Shown piece by piece: positions 1 through 10,224 of a stretch of 64,000 bases of DNA. Source of the DNA: Aquilaria yunnanensis (Eukaryota; Streptophyta; Magnoliopsida; Malvales; Thymelaeaceae); assembly GCA_039654915.1 (NCBI GenBank), contig CM077594.1, positions 110,126,893 through 110,190,892 on the forward strand. The letters are read 5' to 3'. Each line of letters opens with the position of its first letter. The stretch's first letter is position 1. Under the pieces are notes generated by a model. The model did no database searches, had not been told where the DNA came from, and worked only from the letters and a program-made list of their open reading frames with translations. A program made the position numbers and the translations under genes.

Positions 1-478
1 AATTCTTCTGCATAGCATAATCCACAAAAGCTATCAGACCTGTAAAGAAATTGTTAACATTCAACAGCCCAATGGGTTTCTTATGCAAATTAAGTTGGGT
101 CATGGAAGCAATTTGAAAGACTTCTCCCAATGTGCCAAAACCACCTGGTAGAGCGATAAAAGCATCAGCATTTAAAAGCATTTGTAACACACGCTCTTGC
201 AAATTTTTAATCACTAATTCTTCTCCAATCGTGCCCCCAGAAACAAATTTCAAAGGTCCAGGGATGATGCCCAAAACTTGACTTCCTCCTAAAGATGCTG
301 CTGATGCTACACCTCCCATTAATCCGACACTACCTTCTCCATAAACTAAATGTATTTTTCGCTCAGCTAATACTCTACCCAAATGGTTGGCTGCCTTTAA
401 ATACTCTTCATCTTTTCCAGGAAAAGCTCCAGAAAATACACAAATACTTCGGGGTTTACGAGTGGAGGTTTTTTCCAT
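1..478 (-). CDS. LOG: LOG-type cytokinin riboside 5'-monophosphate phosphoribohydrolase (partial, C-terminus outside window)
   Basis: The LOG family releases active cytokinin bases from their riboside monophosphates in the cytosol or nucleus. The minus-strand frame from the ATG at 476-478 is open for 159 codons and runs off the left edge; the family is usually about 210-230 residues. Seen: an N-terminal Rossmann start (ICVFSGAFPG, residues 12-21), the glycine-rich YGEGSVGLMGG segment (46-56), and the signature PGGFGTLGE (111-119). The catalytic pair known for the family is conserved as Arg96 and Glu119; the usual LEE is LGE. No intron is visible, whereas most plant LOG genes have several, so this may be a retrogene or an intronless lineage member. 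It shares its upstream region with the neighbouring 182-residue gene array. Family call is secure; activity is inferred. Confidence 0.9.
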   Translation of the reverse strand, partial: MEKTSTRKPRSICVFSGAFPGKDEEYLKAANHLGRVLAERKIHLVYGEGSVGLMGGVASAASLGGSQVLGIIPGPLKFVSGGTIGEELVIKNLQERVLQMLLNADAFIALPGGFGTLGEVFQIASMTQLNLHKKPIGLLNVNNFFTGLIAFVDYAMQKN

Positions 479-516
479 TCTTATCCTTACCCATGTGAGA
501 AAAGAAGAAAAGAGGA

Positions 517-527
517 TATATTTATAG
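517..527 (-). promoter_or_regulatory. TATA box of the LOG gene
   Basis: On the minus strand this reads CTATAAATATA, a near-ideal plant TATA box, about 40-50 nt before the LOG ATG. The flank (TTTTCATCTCTATAAAT) matches the flank of the TATA boxes in front of the 182-residue genes at 1521 and 2347. Confidence 0.65.
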
Positions 528-561
528 AGATGAAAAGATAAAGTAATAATTTTTTTTTTTA

Positions 562-866
562 AGAGTGGATACATTATTGCTAGCTATACACAATAGTCAC
601 GAGTATGACTCTGGTCAGGTATGGGTACACTATCGTTAAAAGAGGAGGAAAATTTTCAAAATAGCTGCTAGCATGTACAGTAGTCACTACTGTAGCTTAC
701 GTCAGGAGTAGGTACGTGATTGTTGGAAGAGAAGGAAAATTTCAAAAGTGGCAGCTATATACAGTAGTCATAACTGTATCTCATGTCAGGAGTGGGTACA
801 TTATTGGGAGGATAATTTCAAAAGCGACAGCTAGCATGTACAGTAATCGTGACTTTGGTTCACGTC
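562..866. repeat. Spacer tandem repeat, about 3.3 copies of 75-100 bp
   Basis: The unit contains GTGGGTACATTATT, then AGGAAAATTTCAAAA, then GCTAGCATGTACAGTAGTCA and a TCACGTCAGGAG-like stretch. Copies start near 562, 665, 752 and 830; the last runs straight into the 3' flank of the 182-residue gene copy 1. Single related stretches lie downstream of copies 2 and 3 (about 1600-1640 and 2440-2480), so the array is an amplification of that gene's 3' spacer. Confidence 0.75.
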
Positions 867-905
867 TTCCACTGATTTTGCATCCAGTAACGGCTTCAAT
901 GCCTT

Positions 906-1454
906 CTATGAATCGGCGATTTGCATCCCATCCAGTTTTCTCACAAACTGGCAAACTGGGTCATTTAAAGTCAGATTCCCAAGACTATAACGATCTCGTT
1001 CTTTTTGGAGAATTATCCATAATCCAACAATCTCAAATTGCACTATTCCGCAAGAATGCGGTTCAAGAACCTCTCGAATATCTTTTAGAGATTCCTTACA
1101 CAAGCCATTCTTAATGAATCTTATTCTATCATTACGATTTCTGGTGATCACTCCTGGAGAACGACATTTATTGCCGCAAATCCACCATCCACAATTATGA
1201 CAAACGCCTAGCCTCTTTGCTCTTCTTTTTTTGGCATAAGCGCTTTTACCAAAGCCGGGCATACGGGGAAAGAACGCTTCTGGAACTTCACCAGCTGAAC
1301 GAACCTTAGCTTCGATTAGCCACCGCACATTATCATGAATGCCTTTGTGCATAAATACTCTGAATCGTTCACATCTAGCTTGATAAATCTTTTTAAGAAC
1401 ATTTATTGGGAAGGAAGGAAAATACTTTCGTAGGGCGGAAAGAGAAGACTCCAT
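906..1454 (-). CDS. Uncharacterised 182-residue zinc-knuckle-like protein, copy 1
   Basis: Single exon, 182 residues; family not recognised. There is no signal peptide or membrane segment. The N-terminal 50 residues look helical and basic (LRKYFP, VLKKIY). A basic patch KKRRAKR (75-81) could be a nuclear localisation signal. It is followed by C85-x2-C88-x4-C93-x3-C97 in LGVCHNCGWWICGNKC, a zinc-knuckle-like spacing. Further Cys residues at 118, 135 and 168 are mostly shared with copy 2. The C-terminal motif NDPVCQFVRKLDG is shared by all three copies. Differences from copy 2 in this motif are mostly third-base changes, which supports this frame as coding. A TATA box lies about 70 nt upstream. 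Function unknown; nucleic-acid binding is only a guess from the basic, Cys-rich composition. Confidence 0.72.
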   Translation of the reverse strand: MESSLSALRKYFPSFPINVLKKIYQARCERFRVFMHKGIHDNVRWLIEAKVRSAGEVPEAFFPRMPGFGKSAYAKKRRAKRLGVCHNCGWWICGNKCRSPGVITRNRNDRIRFIKNGLCKESLKDIREVLEPHSCGIVQFEIVGLWIILQKERDRYSLGNLTLNDPVCQFVRKLDGMQIADS

Positions 1455-1520
1455 TGATGAAGGAGGTATTTAAGAGAAGAAAGAAATTAGTGATTGTAGG
1501 AAATGGAAATAACTAACACA

Positions 1521-1529
1521 TATTTATAG
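1521..1529 (-). promoter_or_regulatory. TATA box of 182-residue gene copy 1
   Basis: Minus-strand CTATAAATA about 67 nt upstream of the ATG at 1452-1454, inside the conserved context CTTTTCATCACTATAAATA also present before copy 2 and, slightly changed, before LOG. Confidence 0.65.
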
Positions 1530-1678
1530 TGATGAAAAGGATAATGCGTTAATTACACTTGCAGAAGCAAGTACATTATTATCAAAAGAAAAGACAAATG
1601 ACAGCTTATATGTACAGCAATTATGACTGTGACTCTCATCTTCCACTGATTTATGTCCAGTAATGGCTTCAATGCCTT

Positions 1679-2227
1679 CTATAAGTCGGGGATTTGCTTC
1701 CCATCCAGTTTTCTTACAAACTGACAAACAGGGTCGTTTACAGTCAAATTTTGGGGACTGTAACGATCTCGTTCTTTATGGTAAGTCCTCCATAAATCGA
1801 CTATTTCGTGTTGTACTATTCCACAAGAATATGCTTCAAGAGTCCCTCGGATATCCCCCAGAGATTCCTTACGCAGACCATTCTTTATGAATTTTCTTTT
1901 ATCCTCGCGATTTTTTAAGATGTATCCTAGAGAACGACATTTAGTGCCGCAAATCCACCATCCACAATTATGACAGACGCCTAGCCTCATTGCTCTTCTC
2001 TTTTTGGCATAAGCACTTTTACCAAAGCCGGGCATACGGGGGAAGAATGCATCTGGAACTTCACCAGCTGACCGAACCTTAGCTTCGATTATCCACCGCA
2101 CATTATCAGGAATGCCTTTGTGCATAAATATTCTAAATCGTTCACATCTAGCATGGTAGATCTTTTTAAGGACTTTTATTGGAAGGGAAGGAAAGTATTT
2201 TCGCAGTGCAGAAAGAGTAGAATCCAT
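1679..2227 (-). CDS. Uncharacterised 182-residue zinc-knuckle-like protein, copy 2
   Basis: Exactly the same length as copy 1 and roughly four-fifths identical by eye, with no gaps. It keeps the basic patch (KKRRAMR, 75-81), the C85-x2-C88-x4-C93-x3-C97 knuckle (LGVCHNCGWWICGTKC) and the C-terminal NDPVCQFVRKLDG block. Substitutions concentrate between the knuckle and residue 150. Tandem with copy 1 (about 225 bp between them) in the same orientation, with a homologous 5' leader and TATA box. Equal length and an open frame in two divergent copies argue that the protein is, or recently was, under selection. Family unknown. Confidence 0.72.
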   Translation of the reverse strand: MDSTLSALRKYFPSLPIKVLKKIYHARCERFRIFMHKGIPDNVRWIIEAKVRSAGEVPDAFFPRMPGFGKSAYAKKRRAMRLGVCHNCGWWICGTKCRSLGYILKNREDKRKFIKNGLRKESLGDIRGTLEAYSCGIVQHEIVDLWRTYHKERDRYSPQNLTVNDPVCQFVRKLDGKQIPDL

Positions 2228-2346
2228 TGATGAGAGAAGAATTTGAGAGAAGAGGGAAATGAATCAGTTATTGTAGGAGACTGGAATAACCGACTTTGGA
2301 AGTCACGGGGTATCTTATCCGCTGCTTAATCAGAAGGAAGAACACA

Positions 2347-2355
2347 CATTTATAG
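2347..2355 (-). promoter_or_regulatory. TATA box of 182-residue gene copy 2
   Basis: Minus-strand CTATAAATG about 120 nt upstream of the ATG, in the same CTTTTCATCACTATAAAT context as copy 1. The longer leader comes from a stretch (about 2287-2335) that is also found upstream of copy 3 but not copy 1. Confidence 0.55.
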
Positions 2356-2506
2356 TGATGAAAAGGGATGACGTGTCGATTACACTTAGGGGAGCATGTA
2401 CATCTGTCAAAAGAAAATGCAAACTTTTCCAAATATAACAAACTGTATGTACAGTAATTGTGACTGTGGCTCACATCTTCCACTGGCTTTACGGCATTAA
2501 CGGCTT

Positions 2507-3055
2507 CTATGAGTCGAGGGTTTGCTTCCCATCCAGCTTTCTTACAAGCTGGCAAACAGGGTCATTTAAAGTCAGATTCCCGGGACTGTAACGCTCTCGT
2601 TCTTCATGAAAAATACTCCATAAACCAAGAAGTTCGCGTTGCACTGATCCACAAGAATGTGTCTCAAGAGTCAATCGGATATCATCCAATGAGTCCTTAC
2701 TCAGGCCATTCTTAATGAATCGTATTTTATCTTCTCGATTATCAGAGATCATCCCTAAAGAACGACATTTAGTATTACAAGTCCACCGTCCACATTTATG
2801 GTAGACTTGTAACTTTTTCGCTCTTCGCTTTTTGGCATAAGAGCTTTTGTCTATACCAGGCATGTGAGACACAAATGCCTCTGGGATTTCACCTGCCAGA
2901 CGAACCTTGGCTTCGATTAACCACCGCACATCTTCAGGGATTCATTTGTGCATCAGAACTCTTAATTGTTCATAGCGAACTTGGTAGATCTTTTTGAGAA
3001 TGTTCATTGTGAGAGAAGGAAAATATTTTCGTAAGACAGAAAGAGTAGGATCCAT
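2507..3055 (-). pseudogene. 182-residue gene, copy 3, nonsense-disrupted
   Basis: Aligns without gaps to copies 1 and 2 over the full 549 nt, but codon 38 (2942-2944) is TGA where the others read Gly (HKG becomes HK-stop). The knuckle is altered: the first Cys region reads LQVYHKCGRWTCNTKC, so Cys85 is Tyr. The 5' leader is homologous to that of copy 2 up to about 3168, but the TATA box is absent because unrelated repeat DNA begins there. Promoter loss plus the early stop make this a pseudogene. A shorter product from an internal start is possible but unsupported. Confidence 0.8.
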
Positions 3056-3197
3056 TTTCTAGAGGGAAGTAAAAGGAAGAAGAGAGGAAAGAATCAGTTA
3101 TTATGGGCAACTGAGAGAACCGACTTGAGAGTCACGGAGTACCGTATCCGCCGCTTAACCGGAAAAGTGGATCCTACTTTATTTTGATGTGAATGAT

Positions 3198-3578
3198 ATT
3201 TCTTATCTTTGATATTCCATCCAGCTGACATCGATCCAGTCTTTGATTATTGAATCCATTGTCCGCTTTTGACAAATTTTCAACGACAATATTTCTTGAT
3301 GTCTGCCTTATCTTTGACCACAGCTATCTCTTATCTTGGATGCTGCTAAGCTGGCATCAATCCTGTCCTTCCAAGTGTAGCCTCGATTATTGAATCAATT
3401 TTCAGGCTTTTGACAATATTGTCTACTTTATATTTTTTGATATCTGCCTTATCCTTGGCTATAGCTATCTCTTATCTTGGATACTACTAGCTGATGTCAA
3501 TCCTGTCCTTCTAGGTGTAGTCTCGATTATTGAATCGATTGCCAGGCTTTTGACATATTGTCTACCTTATCCTTGAAT
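3198..3578. repeat. Three tandem copies of a 110-145 bp unit
   Basis: Copies start near 3198, 3322 and 3466. Each contains TCTTATCTTGGAT, then CAGCTGAC/CTGGCATCAATCCTGTC, then GATTATTGAATC, CAGGCTTTTGACA and TGTCTACTTTAT-like blocks in the same order. Confidence 0.8.
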
Positions 3579-4552
3579 TCCTGATGCGGGTTGGTCCCGC
3601 ATATTAGCTGTGTATCCAGTGATAGATTGGTAAGAGCTGATGACATTGAGATCTCAGCTTATACTGTTGTAACTGTGCTATGAATGTGATTCCCGTTTGG
3701 TCCTTGTTATGTAAAAGCCATGCATGCATGATGTGAAATGCATGAATGCAGAGCATGCGTAATTGATGTTTTTTTTTTTATTTTTGGATGGATCTAGTTT
3801 TTCATGTCTTAGCTTTACTGGATCTTTTTTTGTGATTGCCTTCTTGGACTATCATTGAATCTCTTTATGCTTCCCAACTCTTGTCCATTGCCTTAAAAGC
3901 TCAACTCTTTTCAAAATCCCCTTTCCTTGACTTGTTCTTGAATTTTGGCTTCAATTTCTTTAATGTTTGCCCGCCTCATACTTTATGTCTCTTTGGGTAC
4001 TCATCCCTTGTCATGGATTTCATAGCATCAAAGGCTTAACTTTCAATGTCTGTCCTTTTTCTTGTGTCCGGGCTGACACATACTTATCCCCATATTACAA
4101 TCTGAATGATTGCTCTTCTTTAAACTCAGGTTTTGCTCGATAAGACTTGCCCCATTTGTTTATTGAGCTTCTTCGTTGACAGTACTCTTCTTACGTTTCG
4201 TAAAGAGTACCTTGCCCCCTGAATATGGTGTTTATGTGGATAAAAGGTATCACCTCGCCTTTGATTTAAAAAAAGATTGAGCATTTCTAGACCTTTGTGA
4301 TGGTTCTTGATCATGAATTTCTCTTACAAGAACCACATCTTCTTAAAGAAAGTCTCAAGTTATCTCCTCACTTTTAAGTCTACACACATTAATGAATAAT
4401 GGTTTGGCCTTAAAGAAAAACTTTCATCAATTTGCAAAGCTTGACAAAGTAATTTACGGTCTTTGTTTTTAATTAAAATATCCTGCCATTCTTCCCTTTC
4501 CAACTCGAAGACATAAACTGTGCAAGGCAATAAGGTATAAACATGATTCATA

Positions 4553-4885
4553 AGGATAGCCTTTTAGCTGAATGTGGATGATATCGAGAGGTGACTGTTA
4601 GGTGTGAGAAAAATTAAGTTTAAATGTTTTTTTTTTGTTTTGTTGCAGGCTTTTAGCTGAATGAGAATGATATTAAGAGGTAAATATTAGGTCTGAGTAA
4701 AGTTAAGTTTGAGTGGTGTGAAAGAAGGGTCTTTTAATACTACTCGTGAGCAGTATTAAATAAGGTAGAAACATGGTTCGCAATGATAGTCTTTTAACTG
4801 AATGAGGATGTTCGGTCTGAGGAAAGTTAAGTTTAAGTGGTGTGGAAGAAGGGTCTTTTAATACTACTCGTGAGCAAATTTGATT
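4553..4885. repeat. Tandem repeat with TTTTAGCTGAATG and AGTTAAGTTT blocks
   Basis: Three copies of variable length start near 4553, 4650 and 4790. The last two include the block AAGAAGGGTCTTTTAATACT followed by ACTCGTGAGCA, word for word. Confidence 0.8.
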
Positions 4886-5147
4886 ATGGTGAAAAATTCA
4901 ATAGTGATGACCTCAAACTTGCCACTCTTTCCAGGAAGTTAGACCTCAACTGTTGCCCCCCAACTATCATGGTCTTTGTGTGCGCTTGGTTTGAGGGTCG
5001 CTCTTGTCTTCTAAACCGCCTTTGTAGGTTTTCAGTCTAGAATCCATAGCTCACTTTTTCTTTGTTTTCTTTCTTTTGCTCTAACTTGAGGCCCTTTTTT
5101 TTTTTATTTCCCTTTCTTTTTTTTTTGTGTGAGCTATGGTGATAACA

Positions 5148-5475
5148 TACTTGATAACTCTCTTGAAGTGAGATGACTCAAGTGGCCTTGCTTGTTCGTG
5201 CTTGTTCTCAGTCCTTTTTGGTTTTGAATTTTTCCTTGTTGCCTTTTGATGGAAGGGATGAACTTCTCTTTCTTTTTGGAGTTTGTGTTGCAGAGAACCG
5301 AGATTATAGCCCTCTTGAAGTAAGATGACTCAAGTGGCTTTACTTGCTCGTGCTTGCTCTCAGTCTCTTTTTGTTTTGGATTTTGAATTTTCCCTTGTTG
5401 TCTTTTGATAGAAGGGAGGAACTTCTTTCTTTTTTTTTTTTTTTTGAGAATTTGTGTTGCGTAAAACTGAGATTT
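5148..5475. repeat. Tandem duplication of a roughly 155-170 bp unit
   Basis: Two copies (about 5148-5300 and 5301-5475) share CTCTTGAAGTGAGATGACTC, then AAGTGGCCTTGCTTG, TGCTCTCAGTC, TTTCCTTGTTG, TTTTGATGGAAGGGA and GTTTGTGTTGC in order. Poly-T tracts lengthen the second copy. Confidence 0.8.
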
Positions 5476-6109
5476 TTTTTTCTTTTTTTTTTTTAGCATT
5501 TGTGAGAATTGGGAGGCCACTAAAGTCATTTAATATAAGAGCTACCTTCTTTGGAAGCTAACCCAAGACTTCTTGCAAGGATGTTGATAACCACTGTGAA
5601 TTCTTTTTTTTTAGTTGAGGTGCAACATTTGAAATCATTCTCTTGAAGATCACTACTATCAAATATTTCTTAACTTTCATTTTCACCCACGAATAGTATT
5701 GTTTACAAAGTAAAGTGATGGTAATAATGGATAGTGTAATGGCAATGAATGAGAGATAGATGTGAAAAAAATGAAATTTTTGGTAGAAAGTGGTAGAATA
5801 TGTGGATGTAAAAATGGAATTTTTGGTAAAAAGTGGTAGAATGCACACATTACATCTTTTTGTTGTACCAGAAAAAGAATACCAGGTGTCCATCTAACAA
5901 AGACTACACCCTAGATTCTGGACTAAATCTAGGAGATTTTTACTATTAAATTACTTTGGCAAGCTATCAAAGATGCAAGTTTAGTAAAAGGATTCCCTGT
6001 CATTCAAAAGTGTGCGCGAACTGTTAGGTCAGATCTGACTTGGAGTCCTTCCAAAATCAATGTAATTCTAGCTCGAAATCTTCACTTTCAATTAGCAATC
6101 ACATTTTGG

Positions 6110-6240
6110 CCTAGGAACTTGGACTCGACCAACTGCTGGACCTTGAGTTTCAATGCCACACAATTTTCAGTTAGATCCGCGATTGACCCTTTTTTGGTAA
6201 TCACATTTGGCATTTGGGTCACACCAACTTGGAAGAGAAG
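6110..6240 (-). pseudogene. Second, divergent copy of the gag zinc-finger segment
   Basis: Minus-strand reading gives CDYQKRG, then a second frame with ENCVALKLKVQQLVESK. This corresponds to the CPYHDGAVGH and ENCIALKRIVQQLIESK stretches of the gag frame at 7590-7700. At DNA level, TTGGACTCGA, TTCAATGC and GGGTCA-ACC blocks occur in both places in the same order. It lies immediately 3' of the protease frame, where pol would be expected, so it records a rearrangement or a second element. Stops and a frameshift rule out function. Confidence 0.6.
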
Positions 6241-6241
6241 G

Positions 6242-9068
6242 TCAGTTGGTCTTTGCTACCGTTGATATGGATGATAGCAGAATGTCTTTTTCAGCAAAGA
6301 CTATGATTAACTTTCCTTCAAAAATGAATTTCATTTTTTGGTGTAATGAGGAGGGAATTGCTCCGGCCATATGAATCCATGGTCTGCCCAACAGACAAGT
6401 ATAAGAAGGATTAATGTCCATAACTTGGAATGTGATATGGAAGACACAAGGGCCGATCGCTATTGGCAGCTCTATTTCTCCAACAACATTTCTATTCATC
6501 CCGTCAAATGCTTGAATAGTGATATGACTGTTGTTGAGGTATGATGAGTCTATACCAAACTTGTGTAAGGTTTCAAGTGGCATCATGTTTAGAGCTGACC
6601 CATTATCAACAAGAACTCTAGCCATAATTCAATCTTTGTATTTAACCGAAATATGTAGAGCCTTAGAGTGACCCCTTCCTTCTGCTGGTATCTCATCGTC
6701 AGTGAATATGATGAGATTCTGTGCGGTGATGTTGTTGACGAGGTGGTCAAAATTATTCACTGAAATATCTGGCTCAACATAGGCCTTATTCAAGACTTTG
6801 GGGAGGCCTTCTCGATGAGCATCAGAGCTTATGAGTAGTGAAAGTATAGAGATCTTTGTTGGCAGGCGGTTCAACTGCTCAACGATGCTGTATTCACTTT
6901 GCTTTATGAGTTTGAGAAACTCAGTAGCTTGCTCATCTGTTACTGCTCGAGGCATCTCTTGCTCTTTGGATGTATTTGTATCAAGAGGTCTACTTGTTGG
7001 GTCTGTAACGTTCTTATCTTGTTGGAGCTTGTTCATTTGCTCCGGAGAATAACACCGACCACTTCTAGTTATACTCCCAACTTCTAACGGAGTTGATGTG
7101 ATGTTAAAAGTGTAATCATAGCTCTATGGAACAGTTTTGTCTAATTTATATGGGAATGACCTTGGGACTTGAATTCTTAAAGGCTTAAGAACAGGTTTTG
7201 AAATTGGTATGACTAGTGGTCTTGGGATAGCCTTGACTTCTTATTCTTTAATGATCACATTCACATCATCATCTTTATCTGACATAAAAATGATGAGTTG
7301 GGAGGAGTCTATGAGTCTTTGTAGACTTTCACGGAATTCTGGGCATTCCTGGATAGAATGACTCTTACTGTCATGAAAGTTGCACCACTCCTCATCTTCG
7401 ACTTCTTCGTTTCCAAAAGAAGACTTTCCCATGATAATCCCTTCTTTTACAAGGCATGAATATACATGCTTGAGAGGGGTTATGATATCATTGACTGACT
7501 TCTTCATCGGCCAGTGCTCTTTCTATCATATTGACTGGTTTTGCTTGATGAGGCGGCAATGGATTGTGAGTGACGTTTGGTTCATCGGAAAAGTCCAACC
7601 ACTTGGACTCGATTAATTGTTGGACTATACGCTTCAATGCTATGCAATTTTCCAGTCCGTGGCCCACGGCACCATCATGATATGGGCAAGTTATGTTGGG
7701 GTCATACCACCTTGGATATGGGGGTTTAAATGGATTTGTAGGAATTGGATGGATAAGTTGACTTTCAATGAGTTTTGGATATAACTCAGTGTAAGTCATA
7801 GGAATTGGCGCAAAAACTTCTCTCGGCCTTTGTGGAGAAGTCGGAACAGGTGGCCGTAACTGATTAGGCCTGTTGAGAGGATAATTGTTGGGCTTATTGG
7901 TAGAATAATCATTGGGCCTATTGGTAGAGTAGGATCAGCGAGGCCCGGTAGCAACAGTACCCACGAGGGGAATCCCTCTTTCTCGTCCTATTTGTTGTAT
8001 TTCTTCATCTTTTCTTCTGGATGGTCCTCCTCTTTTCATTGGATCACTAAAGGACTCAGTAATCTTCCCGATCCTAATCCCATGCTCGATCCTTTCTCCA
8101 GACATGACTACGTCAGTGAAATTGGTTGCCGAATTGCCAATGAGTTTGTCATAATATGGGTACTTCAACGTCTGAACAAATAAAGTGACCATTTCTCTTT
8201 CTGTCATAGGTGGCTGAACTTGTGCAGCTGAATCCCTCCACCGTTGGGCATATTCCTTGAAAGTTTCTTGCTTTTTCTTCTCCATGTTTTGGAGGGTTTG
8301 GCGATCCGAAGCCAAGTCCATAACATGTTTATAATTGCCAATGAAGGCCTGAGCAAGGTCATTCCAAGTTTTGATGTTTCTTGGACCTTGACTTAGATAC
8401 CACTGTAATGCTGATTTTGTGAGGCTTTCCTGAAAAAGTGCAATCCACACCTTTTCATCTTTTGTGAGTGGTTGTAGTCTTCTTAGAAACAATGTGATGT
8501 GAGTGATGGGATCACTCGTTCCATCGTATTTCACGAAATCTGGCACCTTAAAGTCTGAAGGAATTATGACATCTGGTACCAAGCATAGGTCATCCACTGA
8601 GAGAGATCCGAATATAGTGTCTCCTTCAATGGCTCGCAGTCTCTTCTATATTGTTTCGAGCTTTTGAGATTCTGCTTCTTCTTTTGGTAATATATTCTTC
8701 TCTTCATGTACAGTGTCTTGTTTTAGATGAACGCTAGCGGACGGTCCTGGTTCTTGAAACAGGTTTTCTTGAACTGAGACTCGTTGTGGGGTGAATCCCG
8801 CAGGATAAGTGGGATCTTGTGCTTCTTTGATGGGAACTTGAGTTGCTTTCCCTTTGATTATTTCCATCAATTGTCTCATTTGTTCTGTCATACTTTCAAT
8901 CTTGGACTCCATCTCCATGAGACGTCCTTCGGCTTGTTCTGCCATTAATCTTGTTTGAAGCCGAGTTGGATATCGGCGTTGAGGTCCAATTTTACCCCTT
9001 TTTAAAGTAAGATTTATTTTATTAGACTCTACATGTATGTGATTGATGCAATGAATGCATGCATGCAA
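6242..9068 (-). pseudogene. Ty3/gypsy (Tat/Ogre-like) gag-protease remnant
   Basis: A continuous but broken minus-strand frame. From 5' to 3': a coiled-coil-like stretch (8945-8800); the retrotransposon gag domain (about 8550-8000) with FVKYDGTSDPITHI, ALQWYLSQGP and FKEYAQRWRD; a CPYHDGAVGHGLENC zinc-binding segment (about 7700-7640); a second WCNFHDSKSHSIQEC segment (about 7390); and an aspartic protease with VLVDNGSALNMMP (about 6622-6580) and LLGRPWIH. Stops: TAG 8646-8648, TGA 7935, TAA 7241, TAG 7124-7126 and TGA about 6629; a frameshift lies near 7500. The gag start is uncertain because the upstream Met codons lie inside a tandem repeat. No reverse transcriptase, RNase H or integrase follows. 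Family placement rests on gag style, primer site and LTR size. Confidence 0.85.
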
Positions 9069-9205
9069 TGTGAGATTATGTTTTTATCAGACTTTGTATG
9101 CACGTGATTGATGTAATGGATGCATGCAATATAAAGTGAGATTATGTTTTTATCAGACTTTATATGCACGTGATTAATGTAATGCATGCATGCGATGAGT
9201 GAGTT
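9015..9205. repeat. Three tandem copies of a roughly 70-bp unit upstream of gag
   Basis: Units contain CAGACTTTATATGCACGTGA, then TTGATGTAATG, ATGCATGC and GTGAGATTATGTTTTTAT. They lie between the LTR and gag of the decayed gypsy element; a related ATGCATGCATG stretch occurs near 3720. Confidence 0.8.
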
Positions 9206-9903
9206 TGCTTATCCATTATCGTGGAACTTCAAAACTTTTAGTTGTCATTATAAAGACCAAAAAGTTAGCATAATTTGATGCGTGGTTTTGAAGCATGAAG
9301 AATAATTGCACAAGAAAGATAAGGTTATTAATAAGTTAAATAGCAATTAACAACTCATGAAGTATTATGGATAAACAAGTTAAAACCATACGAAGAAAAG
9401 TGTAGAGTAACAACACAGCATAACAAGGATATGCTTATGGCGTTGGTAAAATGGTAGAAATTCTATGGTCAGTTCTATGGTTAAGTGGGGAGTTCTATAT
9501 GCATAAGGTGGCTTATCAAAAAGGCAAGGGATAGTTCCCGAATCCCGTCACTAAATTATAGTGACAGCCCGATTCCTTATCCTCTAGGGTTTATGTAAGG
9601 AATGGATTAATTCGAGTCGTAGCTTTTCGTGGGCCCATGCAGAGACTAACCGTCTCAGAAGGCGATACACTACTTTGCTACTTTGAAACCGGTGAAGGCT
9701 TGGAGACCATGACCTCTCAAGGACAACAACACCAATTCCGCTTAGAAAGAACGTGTTCGCTTTGAAGAAGCTCGGGTATAGAGCTTCATATTGTGAATAC
9801 ATAATGCATGTTTACCTAAGTAAATATAACATATAAATCCACATAAATATAAGCAAAGCAAATCAAAACAAATCAACTTGTAGACTCGACTCACTAACGT
9901 CGT

Positions 9904-9922
9904 GTCCCCAGTGGAGTCGCCA
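9904..9922 (-). promoter_or_regulatory. Primer binding site of the gypsy element
   Basis: Minus strand reads TGGCGACTCCACTGGGGAC, beginning 3 nt after the LTR end. Its complement ends in CCA, as a tRNA 3' end does. This type of site (commonly assigned to tRNA-Arg) is used by Ogre-like elements; the tRNA identity is recalled, not tested. Confidence 0.75.
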
Positions 9923-10224
9923 AGCTGTGGCAACATCGGGTTTTCTGGAGTCGCCACTAATCTATTTCACCTAGGTCGATTGGTCACATTAAAATTGGTC
10001 TGCGAGAGTTCGGGGATTCGGGAGTACGGTTACGTTAAAACAACTTTGTTAAAACGCCCAAAAATTGGTACCTTAGTTGATTTCAATTTTGGTTTGCTTT
10101 GCTTTAAAAAAAAATATTCAGTTAATTTTCAAACTAGAAATTTTAACTGAATTAATCGGATGTGGATTTTTAAATTAATACCAGTTTAAAAATCTTTAGT
10201 AATTAATTTGTATAAAAATTTGAT

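Larger units (their letters stand above)
3169..5900. other. Tandem-repeat-rich tail, probably 3' region of the decayed gypsy element
   Basis: No gene is visible. The stretch contains three separate tandem repeat families (listed individually), a short duplication of a GGAATTTTTGGTA-containing unit at about 5770-5850, and several long T tracts. It starts exactly where homology among the 182-residue gene leaders stops (about 3168). Large Tat/Ogre-type retroelements typically carry tandem repeats between pol and the 3' LTR, so this is inferred to be the 3' untranslated part of the element at 6-12.4 kb, with pol deleted. Confidence 0.45.

Noticed and set aside
1524..2555. Minus-strand alternative frames over the ends of 182-residue copies 2 and 3 (KKTGWEANPRLIE type)
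   Set aside because: Conserved only because they overlap the real frame, where changes fall mainly at third positions; the frames continue into diverging spacer.
5134..5529. Lys-rich open frame on the minus strand
   Set aside because: Encoded by poly-T tracts and the local tandem duplication.
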